NCBI GenBank assembly: GCA_024680915.1
Contig: JAILBN010000070.1
Span: forward strand, 1-60,197
Origin: Treponemataceae bacterium
Lineage (GTDB): Bacteria > Spirochaetota > Spirochaetia > Treponematales > Treponemataceae
Reading direction: 5' to 3'
Length of the DNA: 60,197 nt
The position numbers were made by a program, and so were the translations under genes. Below the pieces are notes generated by a model. The model searched no databases. It saw only the letters and a program-made list of their open reading frames with translations, and had not been told where the DNA came from. Of the stretch, positions 1 through 8,429 are shown in pieces (the stretch's first letter is position 1; the number at the start of each line of letters is the position of its first letter).

Positions 1-1
1 C

Positions 2-319
2 AATTACGAAACGCTTAGGGAATTTATTCTGCGCGACTACGAAACTTTCACAGGAAAAACGCTTGAGCATTATTTTACCGCAAAAATACAGGAACAAGAA
101 AACATAACAAAAATGGGCGGATGGTGGGATAAAAAATCGCAAAGCGAGATCGATATTATCACCGTGAATGAACTGGAAAAAGCTTGTCATATCTATGAAG
201 TAAAACGCCAGTCAAAGAAAATAAGTTTAGAGCAAGTCAAATCAAAGGCGAGTATATTCATGAAAGATATGCCGGATTATTCGCACGAAGTCTCCGGGTT
301 ATCTATGATTGACATGTAA
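2..319 (+). CDS. AAA ATPase of the DUF234 type, C-terminal part
   Basis: The reading frame is open from the left edge, so only about the last 105 codons of the gene are present. The visible part ends with a compact region containing the phrase GWWDKKSQSEIDII followed by YEVKRQSKK. This matches the C-terminal nuclease-like DUF234 region of prokaryotic AAA ATPases, in which an acidic residue and a downstream E-x-K form a PD-(D/E)xK-like core. These proteins are chromosomal or mobile-element-associated ATPases of unclear role. The ATPase half lies outside the window. An internal Met at 113 would give a 68-residue product, but the coding signal clearly starts upstream of it. Family assignment is moderately sure; no function beyond it can be given. 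Confidence 0.6.
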   Translation, partial: NYETLREFILRDYETFTGKTLEHYFTAKIQEQENITKMGGWWDKKSQSEIDIITVNELEKACHIYEVKRQSKKISLEQVKSKASIFMKDMPDYSHEVSGLSMIDM

Positions 320-330
320 ACGGCGTATTT

Positions 331-999
331 TTACGGGATTCGGTACAGCATCTGCTTTTTGTTCAGGCCGTTCTTTTTGGCCCTTGCTTCCCAAACCGTA
401 CTGTTTGTGGCGGCGGTGAACATGAAACGGGGCATATCCAGCTTTGAGAATAGAGAATCTCCGTTTTTTCCATTCACAATATTAAAAGCAAAGCGACTTA
501 TGTTTTTTCCTAAAGAACGCAAGGGACCATGTCCCATTACAATCTGGGGCATGGAGCCTATCAGCTCGCCCCCTCCTGTTCCGAGCCCCTGTTCCCATAT
601 AAAACCACATTTTCGGCACCAAATTTTCAGCATATCGAAAGAAAGTCCTGTTCTTTCCCCCTCATAAAAACCGCAGTTGCAAAGGCCATATACTCTAAGC
701 TTGTCTTTAGCAGCACTTTTCTCACCTTTTCGACTATTGTACCATTCCTCAAGCTTTATCAGTTGTGTTGTAAGATGAGAAGGAAAGGAGTCCATATAAA
801 GGGGATACGCTATCACAAGGGCATCACAAGCATCGAAAAGCTGGTAATCACTCTCCACCAGCATGTTAGTACGGATATTGAGCAGGGTAAAGTTAACGTC
901 CGGCTTAAGCTTTACGATTGCTTTTTTCAGGAACTCAGAAAGGATAGCTGAATTTCCTCCCGAAGGTTTCGGACTTCCGTTAAGAAAGACTATGTTCAT
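331..999 (-). CDS. Flavodoxin-like FMN-binding protein (NADPH-dependent FMN reductase family)
   Basis: The protein has 222 residues and begins with a beta strand followed by NGSPKPSGGNS (residues 7-17), the phosphate-binding loop of the flavodoxin/NADPH-dependent FMN reductase family. A second family signature is the AYPLYMDSFP segment near residue 65, which in relatives contacts the isoalloxazine ring. Such proteins bind FMN and transfer electrons to an unknown acceptor in the cytoplasm. The C-terminal half is longer than in minimal flavodoxins and carries several cysteines. Its ATG overlaps the stop codon of the upstream flavodoxin-like gene by four bases (ATGA), so the two are almost certainly translationally coupled and may act as a pair. 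The substrate is unknown. Confidence 0.8.
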   Translation of the reverse strand: MNIVFLNGSPKPSGGNSAILSEFLKKAIVKLKPDVNFTLLNIRTNMLVESDYQLFDACDALVIAYPLYMDSFPSHLTTQLIKLEEWYNSRKGEKSAAKDKLRVYGLCNCGFYEGERTGLSFDMLKIWCRKCGFIWEQGLGTGGGELIGSMPQIVMGHGPLRSLGKNISRFAFNIVNGKNGDSLFSKLDMPRFMFTAATNSTVWEARAKKNGLNKKQMLYRIP

Positions 1000-1499
1000 A
1001 ACATCACCCCCTTGAGGGCTGATTTATCACAATAGAAAGCTACTGTACAACCTGATCCGTTTATATTTATTGTATTAGCTTCCACCAGCTTAGAGGCAAT
1101 ACTCTCTTCCTCCGAAGAAATGTGCTCTCCGTAAAAATGGGCTGAGACATGAATCCTGTTGTCATATCGCTTGGAAAGATTGACTGAATTGTTTCTTGTT
1201 TCAAAAAAAGGAAGCATATAAGGAATCGCCCTATCCAGAACATTCTTTACAAAAGGACTGTAGCCGCCGTAACAACATTTGGAAATAAGGATCATCTCGG
1301 AAACTTTTGAGAAGACGTCCCCTAATTGCTGATAATCATCACGGATGATGCAATACGCAGGCGTATTGACCCAACAGCCGAAGCACCCGATACAAGGATG
1401 TATACGTTGTGTTTGCGATAAAATAACTATATCGCGGGGAACAGAGGAGAAAAGCTTCTTAAACTCTTTTTCTGTAAGATCATGTACAAGCAGCTTCAT
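996..1499 (-). CDS. Flavodoxin-like protein with Cys-x2-Cys-x2-Cys motif
   Basis: This is a 167-residue protein of the flavodoxin/iron-sulfur-flavoprotein type. Residues 36-42 read CIGCFGC, a short cysteine cluster placed where NADPH-dependent FMN reductases and iron-sulfur flavoproteins have their CxGCxxC segment. The later stretch ILISKCCYGGYSPFVKNVLDR matches the flavin-contacting strand and helix of the family. It lacks the N-terminal GSPR-like phosphate loop that its downstream neighbour has. It is the first gene of a two-gene operon and overlaps the next gene by four bases. A role in flavin-dependent electron transfer is inferred from the family; partner and substrate are unknown. Confidence 0.7.
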   Translation of the reverse strand: MKLLVHDLTEKEFKKLFSSVPRDIVILSQTQRIHPCIGCFGCWVNTPAYCIIRDDYQQLGDVFSKVSEMILISKCCYGGYSPFVKNVLDRAIPYMLPFFETRNNSVNLSKRYDNRIHVSAHFYGEHISSEEESIASKLVEANTININGSGCTVAFYCDKSALKGVML

Positions 1500-1538
1500 G
1501 TAAAACTATCCGTATATTCTGTATATAGATATTCTTTA

Positions 1539-1650
1539 TAGTGCTTTCGCCGACAATCCCTACAAGCTCAGTCAGTTCCTGTCGTTCGGACAACTTCGTT
1601 GCCCGAACTTATCTGGTTTTGCAACAAAATCCATTGGCTACGCACTACAA
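1539..1650. repeat. Palindromic intergenic repeat, copy 1
   Basis: This stretch shares a block order with 23797-23898: a TAGTNC end, CGCCGACANTCCCTACAAGC, then an 11-bp stem-loop built on GTTGCCCGAAC, then GGCTACG. Its ends TAGTGC and GCACTA are inverted repeats of each other. The central stem-loop (1584-1608) has one imperfect pair that becomes G-U in the leftward transcript. The copy lies just after the stop codon of the cellobiose phosphorylase gene, filling the gap before the flavodoxin-like pair. It looks like a small REP- or MITE-like structured element. Confidence 0.6.
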
Positions 1651-1682
1651 TGCAGTTCCAATATACTCAATATATTAAACCT

Positions 1683-4115
1683 TTATCCTAAAATAACTGA
1701 AATTTCATTAATTCCATCTTTTAAGATATCGGCAGGAACGACGTTTCCTTCAAGCTTAACACCGTTCACCACGAGCGATTTTACACCGCAGCAAACCTTA
1801 GACGGGTTCTCAACCTTTATTGAGAGCATCTTTCCACGGAATCGCCTTTCTGCTGTGAAACCTTCCCAATCATGAGGTATACAAGGATTAATCATTAATC
1901 CCTCATAAACAGGCTTTATTCCAAGGATATACTGGGTAAGACTGTAATAAGACCAGGCAGCTGCTCCAGAAAGCCAGGATACACGAGCGTTTCCGGCACG
2001 AGGGGAGAAAGCGGAATAGGTTGTCTGGCACTGGACATAGGGTTCTGCCTGACGGATTTCCGCCTTGTCGTTGTATGCCGCAGGGAGCGCCGCCTTGCAG
2101 TAAGCGTAAGCCTGATCTCCATGACCAAGCATAGTCTCCGCGATGATACCCCAACCCTGGGTGTGATTAAAAATACCAGCGTTCTCTTTTATACTGTCGT
2201 TGAAAACAACTGCACGCATAACCTCGACGGTTGTTTTTTTGAAGGGAGGTGCGCAAAGCATAAGTCCGAAAGGTGTCTGCAAATTCTCTTTTACAGTCTG
2301 CATGGCTTTTTCAGCCTGCTCTTTGTCGGCGGCACCAGAGATTACAGCCCAAACCTGTGTGTTGAGGTAAATATTTCCTTCTTCAAAATCCCGTGTTCCA
2401 TAAACCGTACCATCCTCGGCTATTGCCCAGATAAAGCGGTCTCCGTTCCAACAGAACTTCTGTATGTTATCATCCAGCTTCTGGCACTCAGCAAGAGCCC
2501 AGTCAGCTTCCTCCGGCTTGCCAAGCCTCTTAGCTATATCGGCATATACATTTAGTCCCAGATGAAGCTGGAAAGCCACGAAAAGGCTCTCTCCCTTGTA
2601 GCCAAGTTTCAGACAATCGTTCCAATCAGCAAGAAGACCGCAAGGAAGACCATGGGCACCAGTACGCTCAAGGTTAAAAATAAGAGCCTGCTTAAGATGA
2701 CCGAAAACCGTAGCCTCCCCTTTATCAGCATAGGGTATGACCTTATTGTAAAAATCGAAATCACCGGTCTCTGCGATATAAGCCGGAACTGAGTTGAAAA
2801 ACCAAAGACAATCATCGGAGCGGAACTCCTCAGGCTCAGGAGCTTTTTCCTGGCCTGGAACATGCTTCACAGGATTAATGACAGGAATAGCACCTCCGCA
2901 GGCAACCTGACCGGAAAGCATAAGCTCAAGGCGTTTTCCCGCATCTTCCGGGATGGCTGAGGCAACCCCGAGTATGTCCTGGACGGAATCCCTGAAACCG
3001 AAGCCGTCACGCTCGCCGTTGTATACAAGGCTGGCCGCCCGGCTCCATGCATATGTGATAAGACAATTATAAAGACCCCACATATTAACAGTATGGTTGA
3101 TATCTGGATCAGGAGTATTCACAGAAAGACTGTTCAGCTTTGAATGCCATGCTTTCTTAAGCTTCTCAAGCTCGGCGGCGCAAACTTCGACAGAGCCGTA
3201 TTTCTCCACACATTTTTTACCTACAGTAAGAGCCTCCCCAATACCAAGCATGACCAAAAGATCTTTTGACTCACCGGGAGCAAGCTCTATAACAGACTGC
3301 ATTGTTCCGCAGGCGTTGTCGCCATATGCATCAGAGCCACTGCATCTACCGTTTATAACAGCTTCCGGAGCGTGGTAACCACCATAAGTACCCAAGAAAG
3401 CTTGACGACTTGTATCATAGCCATCCATAGATGAACCACAGAGAGCCATCCATGTGTTCATGGCTATGTCTCCGTCAAGGGAAATAGCGTCAGGATCCCG
3501 CCCCTCCTCTATTGCCTTGGCCCTTGATTGAGCAGCCATATTATCTTGGATAGCTATGCGCAGCATATTATCGTGACGACTTCCCTGTATTATGAAAAGA
3601 GAATACTGCAGGTTCACCTGATCCTGGGTGGTATTCCACTGGTTAGTGAACTCGCAATAGCTGAAAACAGAAATGCGACGCTTTTTGTCGCTGTTGTTGG
3701 TAAGCTTAAGATGCCAATACTCAAAAAGCTGGTTCAGCGGCACGAAATAAGTGGTCTCACTTTTTATCCCGGAATACTCAGAGCTTATCGTCGTATAAGC
3801 AGTTCCATGACGACATTCTGACTTATATTTGTCCAATGGCTTACCTACAGGCTGCCAGGAAGCAGACCAATAATCACCATTCTCCTCGTCACGGAGGTAA
3901 AAATAACGCCCTGGCTGATCCATGGGAACTGAATTAAAGCGGAGGCGGAGAAAACGTCCCTGTGCTCCTGACTTATAAAAGCCGTAACCACCAGCATTGT
4001 TGGTTATAACAGCACCGTATTCTACAGATCCCAGATAGTTACTCCATGACTGGGGTGTATCAGGACGAGTTATGACATACTCTTTTTTCTCATCATCAAA
4101 ATAGCCGTATTGCAT
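1683..4115 (-). CDS. cbpA: Cellobiose phosphorylase, GH94
   Basis: The 810-residue protein matches the length and layout of bacterial cellobiose phosphorylases. These split cellobiose with inorganic phosphate into alpha-glucose 1-phosphate and glucose in the cytoplasm. The N-terminus (YGYFDDEKKEYVITRPDTP, then SNYLG and AGGYGFYK) is the characteristic GH94 beta-sandwich opening. GERDGFGFRDSVQD near residues 368-380 and ADWNDCLKLG at 496-505 are (alpha/alpha)6-barrel signatures; the DWND motif carries the conserved general-acid aspartate. There is no signal peptide, as expected. The gene lies 32 bp downstream of an amidohydrolase gene, probably in one transcript. No dedicated transporter is adjacent. 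Cellobiose specificity is inferred from overall similarity and is more certain than for the second GH94 protein in this window. Confidence 0.88.
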   Translation of the reverse strand: MQYGYFDDEKKEYVITRPDTPQSWSNYLGSVEYGAVITNNAGGYGFYKSGAQGRFLRLRFNSVPMDQPGRYFYLRDEENGDYWSASWQPVGKPLDKYKSECRHGTAYTTISSEYSGIKSETTYFVPLNQLFEYWHLKLTNNSDKKRRISVFSYCEFTNQWNTTQDQVNLQYSLFIIQGSRHDNMLRIAIQDNMAAQSRAKAIEEGRDPDAISLDGDIAMNTWMALCGSSMDGYDTSRQAFLGTYGGYHAPEAVINGRCSGSDAYGDNACGTMQSVIELAPGESKDLLVMLGIGEALTVGKKCVEKYGSVEVCAAELEKLKKAWHSKLNSLSVNTPDPDINHTVNMWGLYNCLITYAWSRAASLVYNGERDGFGFRDSVQDILGVASAIPEDAGKRLELMLSGQVACGGAIPVINPVKHVPGQEKAPEPEEFRSDDCLWFFNSVPAYIAETGDFDFYNKVIPYADKGEATVFGHLKQALIFNLERTGAHGLPCGLLADWNDCLKLGYKGESLFVAFQLHLGLNVYADIAKRLGKPEEADWALAECQKLDDNIQKFCWNGDRFIWAIAEDGTVYGTRDFEEGNIYLNTQVWAVISGAADKEQAEKAMQTVKENLQTPFGLMLCAPPFKKTTVEVMRAVVFNDSIKENAGIFNHTQGWGIIAETMLGHGDQAYAYCKAALPAAYNDKAEIRQAEPYVQCQTTYSAFSPRAGNARVSWLSGAAAWSYYSLTQYILGIKPVYEGLMINPCIPHDWEGFTAERRFRGKMLSIKVENPSKVCCGVKSLVVNGVKLEGNVVPADILKDGINEISVILG

Positions 4116-4147
4116 GACAGTTTTTCCTCCGTTTTATTGTCATTATT

Positions 4148-4942
4148 CTACTCATTCTTTTTAAGAAGTTCAAATGCATTTTTATAAAGAACAGCTTCTC
4201 TCTCATTTTCAGTAAAACCAAGCTGGTCAAACCTCCTCAATTCCTCTACATGATCCCACATGGGGAAATCGGAACCGAAGAGCATATTCTCGTAGCCGTG
4301 TTTCTTTATTATTTTCTTTGCATAGCTTAGAGGAAGCTTCCATAAAGTGCTTGATGTATCGAACCAAAGACGTTTTCCGGCAAGATACTCATAGGACGCC
4401 TCCCATTCCGTATAACCGCCGAAATGAGCCGCCACAATATCTAAATCCGGATGTTTCTCCAAGACATGGGCTATGCGTACAGGACCTGAATAATCATAAC
4501 GGATATCGCCTGCGTGAAAGAGAACCGGCATCTTCTCCGCAGCGATGACATCGTATACCTTATCCATCCAAGGGTCATCAGCCTGGAATCTCTGGAAATC
4601 AGGATGAATCTTTATACCTCTTATTCCCGCCTGACGAATACGTTTTATTTCTGCCTCGAAATCATCATAGCCGATATGTAGTGTACCGAAACCCACGAAC
4701 TCAGGGTGTAAACGCATCTGCTCAAGGATAAAATTGTTTATCGAGACAATCTGGCTCACTTTGGTAGCACAGGAATGAACAATATACTTAACAACACCTA
4801 TCTTGCTTCCGTTTTTTATGAGATCATCTGGACTACCTGACAAGGAAGCGTGAGAGGAAATATCGTAAAAGCTTTTTATAGCTTCTGTGGCTTTCTCGGC
4901 AATTTTTACGGGATATATGTGGGCATGAAAATCAATAATCAT
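4148..4942 (-). CDS. Amidohydrolase 2-family metal-dependent hydrolase
   Basis: The protein starts MIIDFHAHIYP, the metal-binding HxH strand of the amidohydrolase (TIM-barrel) superfamily. Later hallmarks are GIKIHPDFQ, VLFHAGDIRYDYSGP, VAAHFGGYTEWE and the C-terminal MLFGSDFPMWDH, the conserved metal- or substrate-binding aspartate. Members include aminocarboxymuconate decarboxylases and several lactonases or decarboxylases, so the reaction cannot be stated. I chose the ATG at 4942 because AGGGG sits seven to eight bases upstream of it; the GTG at 4960 would place this ribosome-binding site inside the coding region. It is followed after 32 bp by the cellobiose phosphorylase gene. That partnership suggests, but does not prove, a role in sugar or aglycone metabolism. 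Confidence 0.8.
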   Translation of the reverse strand: MIIDFHAHIYPVKIAEKATEAIKSFYDISSHASLSGSPDDLIKNGSKIGVVKYIVHSCATKVSQIVSINNFILEQMRLHPEFVGFGTLHIGYDDFEAEIKRIRQAGIRGIKIHPDFQRFQADDPWMDKVYDVIAAEKMPVLFHAGDIRYDYSGPVRIAHVLEKHPDLDIVAAHFGGYTEWEASYEYLAGKRLWFDTSSTLWKLPLSYAKKIIKKHGYENMLFGSDFPMWDHVEELRRFDQLGFTENEREAVLYKNAFELLKKNE

Positions 4943-5117
4943 AATAAACCCCTGGAGCACGGATTTCTAAAGATTCTATATAATAATGAAAAGAATACAT
5001 GAAAACGTATAAAGATTCAATTATCCATAAAGGGACTGGCGACTGCTCCTAACTCCCAAGCCTTCACAAAATAAGAACTCGTTTGACAAAAGACTTATCC
5101 TTTAATAAACTCCTCCC

Positions 5118-6212
5118 ATGAACCGCTACGATAATCTATCCTGGGAAAGAATGCTTGCCCGCTTTCCCCTTCGGAAAATCAACATAAATGATTATTTCCG
5201 TATCCTTTGTCCGGATGAGGACTTCCCTTCTTTTCTTGAAAAATACTTCGAGCTTCCTATTCTTAAAAGACTGCAGGGCGTAGGACTACTTTGCGGAACA
5301 GATTGGACCCGGCTTTACAGGAATCGTTTCTATTATTCACGTTTTGACCACAGCAAGGGGGTTGCCCTTATAGTATGGCATTTCACCCATGACAAGGCTC
5401 AGACTATAGCTGGACTTCTCCACGACGTCTCAACACCTGTTTTCAGTCACGTAAGTGATTTCAGGAAGGGAGACGCACTGACCCAGACGTCTACGGAGGA
5501 AGAGAACTCCCGTATGATAAAAGAGGACGAAGCTCTTAGAAAACTCCTTGAAGAGGATGGACTTAGACCTGAAGATGTCTGTGATTACCACATTTATCCA
5601 GTGGCAGACAACGAGATACCCCACCTCAGCGCAGACAGGCTTGAGTATATGTATCCTTCAGGACTAGCTTTGGACGGAAGCTGGACTCTGGATGAGATCC
5701 AGGAAACCTACAGGGATCTGGCGGTTTTGAAAAACAAAGAAGGCATTGACGAGCTGGGCTTCAGAACAGTGGAAAGCGCAGAACTATACTGCGAGAAGTT
5801 CTGTGATATAGGCCACATTCTGCAGCTTAACGAAAATAAGCTTTGCCTCCATCTTCTAGGTCAAATAATGAACAGAGCGGTGGAAGCCAATATACTGACA
5901 GAAAGAGATTTTATGGCCCTAAGTGAGAAAGAGATACTTGTAAAGCTGGAAGCCGCCCTTGCGGATAAAGCTTTCCAAGAACTGAAGAGTCTCTACACCA
6001 CCTTCAGGACCATGGAAAGCATCAAACACACCGATCAGCCTCTTGAGAACCACTTCTGCGTGAAACTTGAGGTAAAGCAAAGATACATAGACCCTCTTGT
6101 GTCTCCAGGAGTACAGCTGTCCTGCTTATCTCAGAAGGCAAAAGGGATAATAGATGATTTTCTTACATGGCATGACAAAAGCTGGGGCTGCGTTCCTTTA
6201 ATCAATCTGTAA
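5118..6212 (+). CDS. HD-domain phosphohydrolase
   Basis: The 364-residue protein carries the metal-binding signature of HD phosphohydrolases: a first His in RFDHSKG (residue 78), the HD pair in AGLLHDVSTPVFSHV (residues 102-103), a further His at 111, and a distal Asp in HLSADRLEY. HD enzymes hydrolyse nucleotides or other phosphoesters in the cytoplasm; the substrate here is unknown. The gene is read rightwards, divergent from the amidohydrolase/cbpA pair. A TTGACA box at 5083-5088 precedes it, but no strong ribosome-binding site is visible before the ATG. Its last 15 bp overlap the end of the convergent GH35 gene, so the two genes have no room for a terminator between them. Confidence 0.78.
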   Translation: MNRYDNLSWERMLARFPLRKININDYFRILCPDEDFPSFLEKYFELPILKRLQGVGLLCGTDWTRLYRNRFYYSRFDHSKGVALIVWHFTHDKAQTIAGLLHDVSTPVFSHVSDFRKGDALTQTSTEEENSRMIKEDEALRKLLEEDGLRPEDVCDYHIYPVADNEIPHLSADRLEYMYPSGLALDGSWTLDEIQETYRDLAVLKNKEGIDELGFRTVESAELYCEKFCDIGHILQLNENKLCLHLLGQIMNRAVEANILTERDFMALSEKEILVKLEAALADKAFQELKSLYTTFRTMESIKHTDQPLENHFCVKLEVKQRYIDPLVSPGVQLSCLSQKAKGIIDDFLTWHDKSWGCVPLINL

Positions 6213-8429
6213 GCAACAGCTCCACTCGTATTCGATACCTGTGCATAAGAGCCGGCATATAGTCCCATTCACGAAAGTAACAGGCGACTCAAAGAATATG
6301 TCATCTTTTTTACTCAACTCATCTATTTCCAGTTCTAATGAAGAGAAATCTGTATTCAGGCTCAGGAAACGCTTCAAACCTATTTCCCATGGAAAATCAC
6401 TACCTGAGAAAAAATTATCAGCGAGGAGCTTTCTTTCTCCGTTAATCGTTCCATAAAGCCTGGCTTTATTTCCTTCATAGTAGAAACGTAAGAAGCAATC
6501 ATCAAAAAGATTCTGGCCCCGGTCACTTTTAAGGAAATTGACTACAGAGGAGATATCCACACGATATTTTTTTCCACCTTTAATAACTTCGGCTTCAGAA
6601 GCATAGATACATTCCGGAATAACACAACCAGAGAAGAAGGGGTCACTCTCGTATACCTCGAAAAAGAATTCCTTTCCGCCTTTATACAGGTTTTTCTGTA
6701 CTTTTTCCCTGCGAATGAATCCAGAAGGAAGTTTCTTAAGCGGAGGGTAAGCAGCGAAGCGAGCATTTCCTTTTCCTATAAGAATATCCTCCGAGAACTC
6801 GTTCTGAATCAGGACCCCGTCGGTTATTATCAATTCTCCAGAAGCAGTCTTCCAGGCGTTCAAGGCATCTTTCCTAGAAAGAACAAGAAGTTCCTTTTTT
6901 GAAGCTTCTCTTAGGTCGGCTTCAGATGCTGAAGAATCATCCTTGAATCTGAAAAAATCAGAGGATGAAGAGACATTTCTCCTTGCGTAGAAAACAAAGA
7001 TATCTCCATCTTTCGAATTGTTTATTCTGCAGAAAGGCGTTACTTCAGCTGTTTCTATAACAGAGGTGCCGCATTTCATATTAAAAGGCAGGAAGAAATA
7101 ATCGCCGTCATTGATATCAAGGGATGGGAAAGAAAGTCCCTCATCACAGACAGATGACGGCACCGGGATTCTCACTGCCTTGTGATTCGCTGTATGCCTT
7201 CTTCTGACATAATTATTCACGAAAAGCCAACCACTTTCTCCATTAGTGCGGAAGGAATAGCGAAGATGAGATAAATCCTTAGGGTCAAGGGGATTATCCT
7301 CTGGAATAACAGCCTTTGACAGGCATATCTCATCATTGAAATCGTGGACGAAATAGGTAAGGAGCTTTAGCTCCCGAAGGGTATCAGAGACCTGACCATA
7401 TTCTCTTATGGGAGCACGGAAATCATAGCTTTTCACGGGCAAATCGTTAGGAGAGCCGGTAGCTTTGCTTTCTTGAAGAGTGGTAAGCTTTCCGTTGGGA
7501 TTAGTGCCACCGTGATACATGTAATAACCCAGAAGATTCACGCCGGAACCAAGCTTCACAAGAGACATGGCTCCTATATCTGTGGAAGAGGCTTCAGTCC
7601 GTCTGTGATAAGTCATCTGAAGGCCGCCACCCAGCTCTGCTGTAAGGAAGGGGAACTTAGACATATCAAAGGTGATTCCCTCTCCAAAGCCATGGTCGCT
7701 CCCTATATTATGATCGTTTCTTTCGTGGGTAAAAATATAGTTGCCGCTTGGCTCTATGTCTCTAGTACGCGGATCCCAAGGAGCATCGCAGTAACCGCCC
7801 ATGACTGGTATAAGACCTCCGGTCACAGCTCCTCCCCAACCAGTAGCAGTATAAAGGGGTACATTGAAACCGACTTTTCTGGCGATTTCAAGAAGCTTCT
7901 TCATGTGACGCTCACCTTCCTCTCCGTTCAAGCCCCCGCAATGGCCATACTCATTCTCAATCTGTACACCTATGATAGTATTGTCGCTTTTATCAGAAGT
8001 AGACAGGAAGCCTGAGACCATACTGTATATTTTTGAGTACCATTTCTCGACGCAGGCAAAGTACTCATCATTATTGGTCCGGGTCTCAAAGGGCTTTTTC
8101 AAAAGCCAGTCTGGAAAGCCACCATTTCGCACTTCACCATGGCACCAGGGACCTATACGGAGCAAGAGCTTTACACCACAATCACGGCAGGCTGCAGCAA
8201 AGGCTCTTAAATCCCTGTCCCCAGAAAAATCATAGGAGCCTTCTATTTCTTCATGATGTATCCAGATAACGTAGGTAGAGACAAGCTCTACACCGCCAGC
8301 CTTCATTTTACAAAGGGACTCCTTCCAATATTTCTCCGGATATCGGGAATAATGCATTTCACCCATTATAGGAAACCAAGGCTTGCCATTTTTTGTCAAA
8401 TACTCTGGTGTAAAACTATATTCAGCCAT
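6198..8429 (-). CDS. GH35 beta-galactosidase
   Basis: The 743-residue protein opens with the GH35 TIM barrel: GKPWFPIMGEMHYSRYPEKYW, then GPWCHGEVRNGGFPDWL. GVQIENEYG at residues 154-162 holds the predicted acid/base Glu160, and FLTAELGGG at 261-269 holds the predicted nucleophile Glu265. There is no signal peptide, so it should act in the cytoplasm on imported beta-galactosides. The C-terminal third is less conserved and probably forms beta domains. Its ATG directly abuts the stop codon of the GH53 galactanase gene, with the GGAGG ribosome-binding site inside that gene's end, so the two are translationally coupled. In the Bacillus gan operon this position is held by a GH42 enzyme; here a GH35 protein takes the role. 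It would release galactose from galacto-oligosaccharides. Confidence 0.85.
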   Translation of the reverse strand: MAEYSFTPEYLTKNGKPWFPIMGEMHYSRYPEKYWKESLCKMKAGGVELVSTYVIWIHHEEIEGSYDFSGDRDLRAFAAACRDCGVKLLLRIGPWCHGEVRNGGFPDWLLKKPFETRTNNDEYFACVEKWYSKIYSMVSGFLSTSDKSDNTIIGVQIENEYGHCGGLNGEEGERHMKKLLEIARKVGFNVPLYTATGWGGAVTGGLIPVMGGYCDAPWDPRTRDIEPSGNYIFTHERNDHNIGSDHGFGEGITFDMSKFPFLTAELGGGLQMTYHRRTEASSTDIGAMSLVKLGSGVNLLGYYMYHGGTNPNGKLTTLQESKATGSPNDLPVKSYDFRAPIREYGQVSDTLRELKLLTYFVHDFNDEICLSKAVIPEDNPLDPKDLSHLRYSFRTNGESGWLFVNNYVRRRHTANHKAVRIPVPSSVCDEGLSFPSLDINDGDYFFLPFNMKCGTSVIETAEVTPFCRINNSKDGDIFVFYARRNVSSSSDFFRFKDDSSASEADLREASKKELLVLSRKDALNAWKTASGELIITDGVLIQNEFSEDILIGKGNARFAAYPPLKKLPSGFIRREKVQKNLYKGGKEFFFEVYESDPFFSGCVIPECIYASEAEVIKGGKKYRVDISSVVNFLKSDRGQNLFDDCFLRFYYEGNKARLYGTINGERKLLADNFFSGSDFPWEIGLKRFLSLNTDFSSLELEIDELSKKDDIFFESPVTFVNGTICRLLCTGIEYEWSCCLQID

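Noticed and set aside
359-951. Rightward open frames opposite the first flavodoxin gene
   Set aside because: They are antisense shadows of a well-supported flavin-binding protein and contain no family motif.
4960-5117. AAACGT-containing site resembling the operators at 25.4-25.8 kb
   Set aside because: Only one half matches and the spacing from promoters is unclear, so I do not claim that this region belongs to the same regulon.
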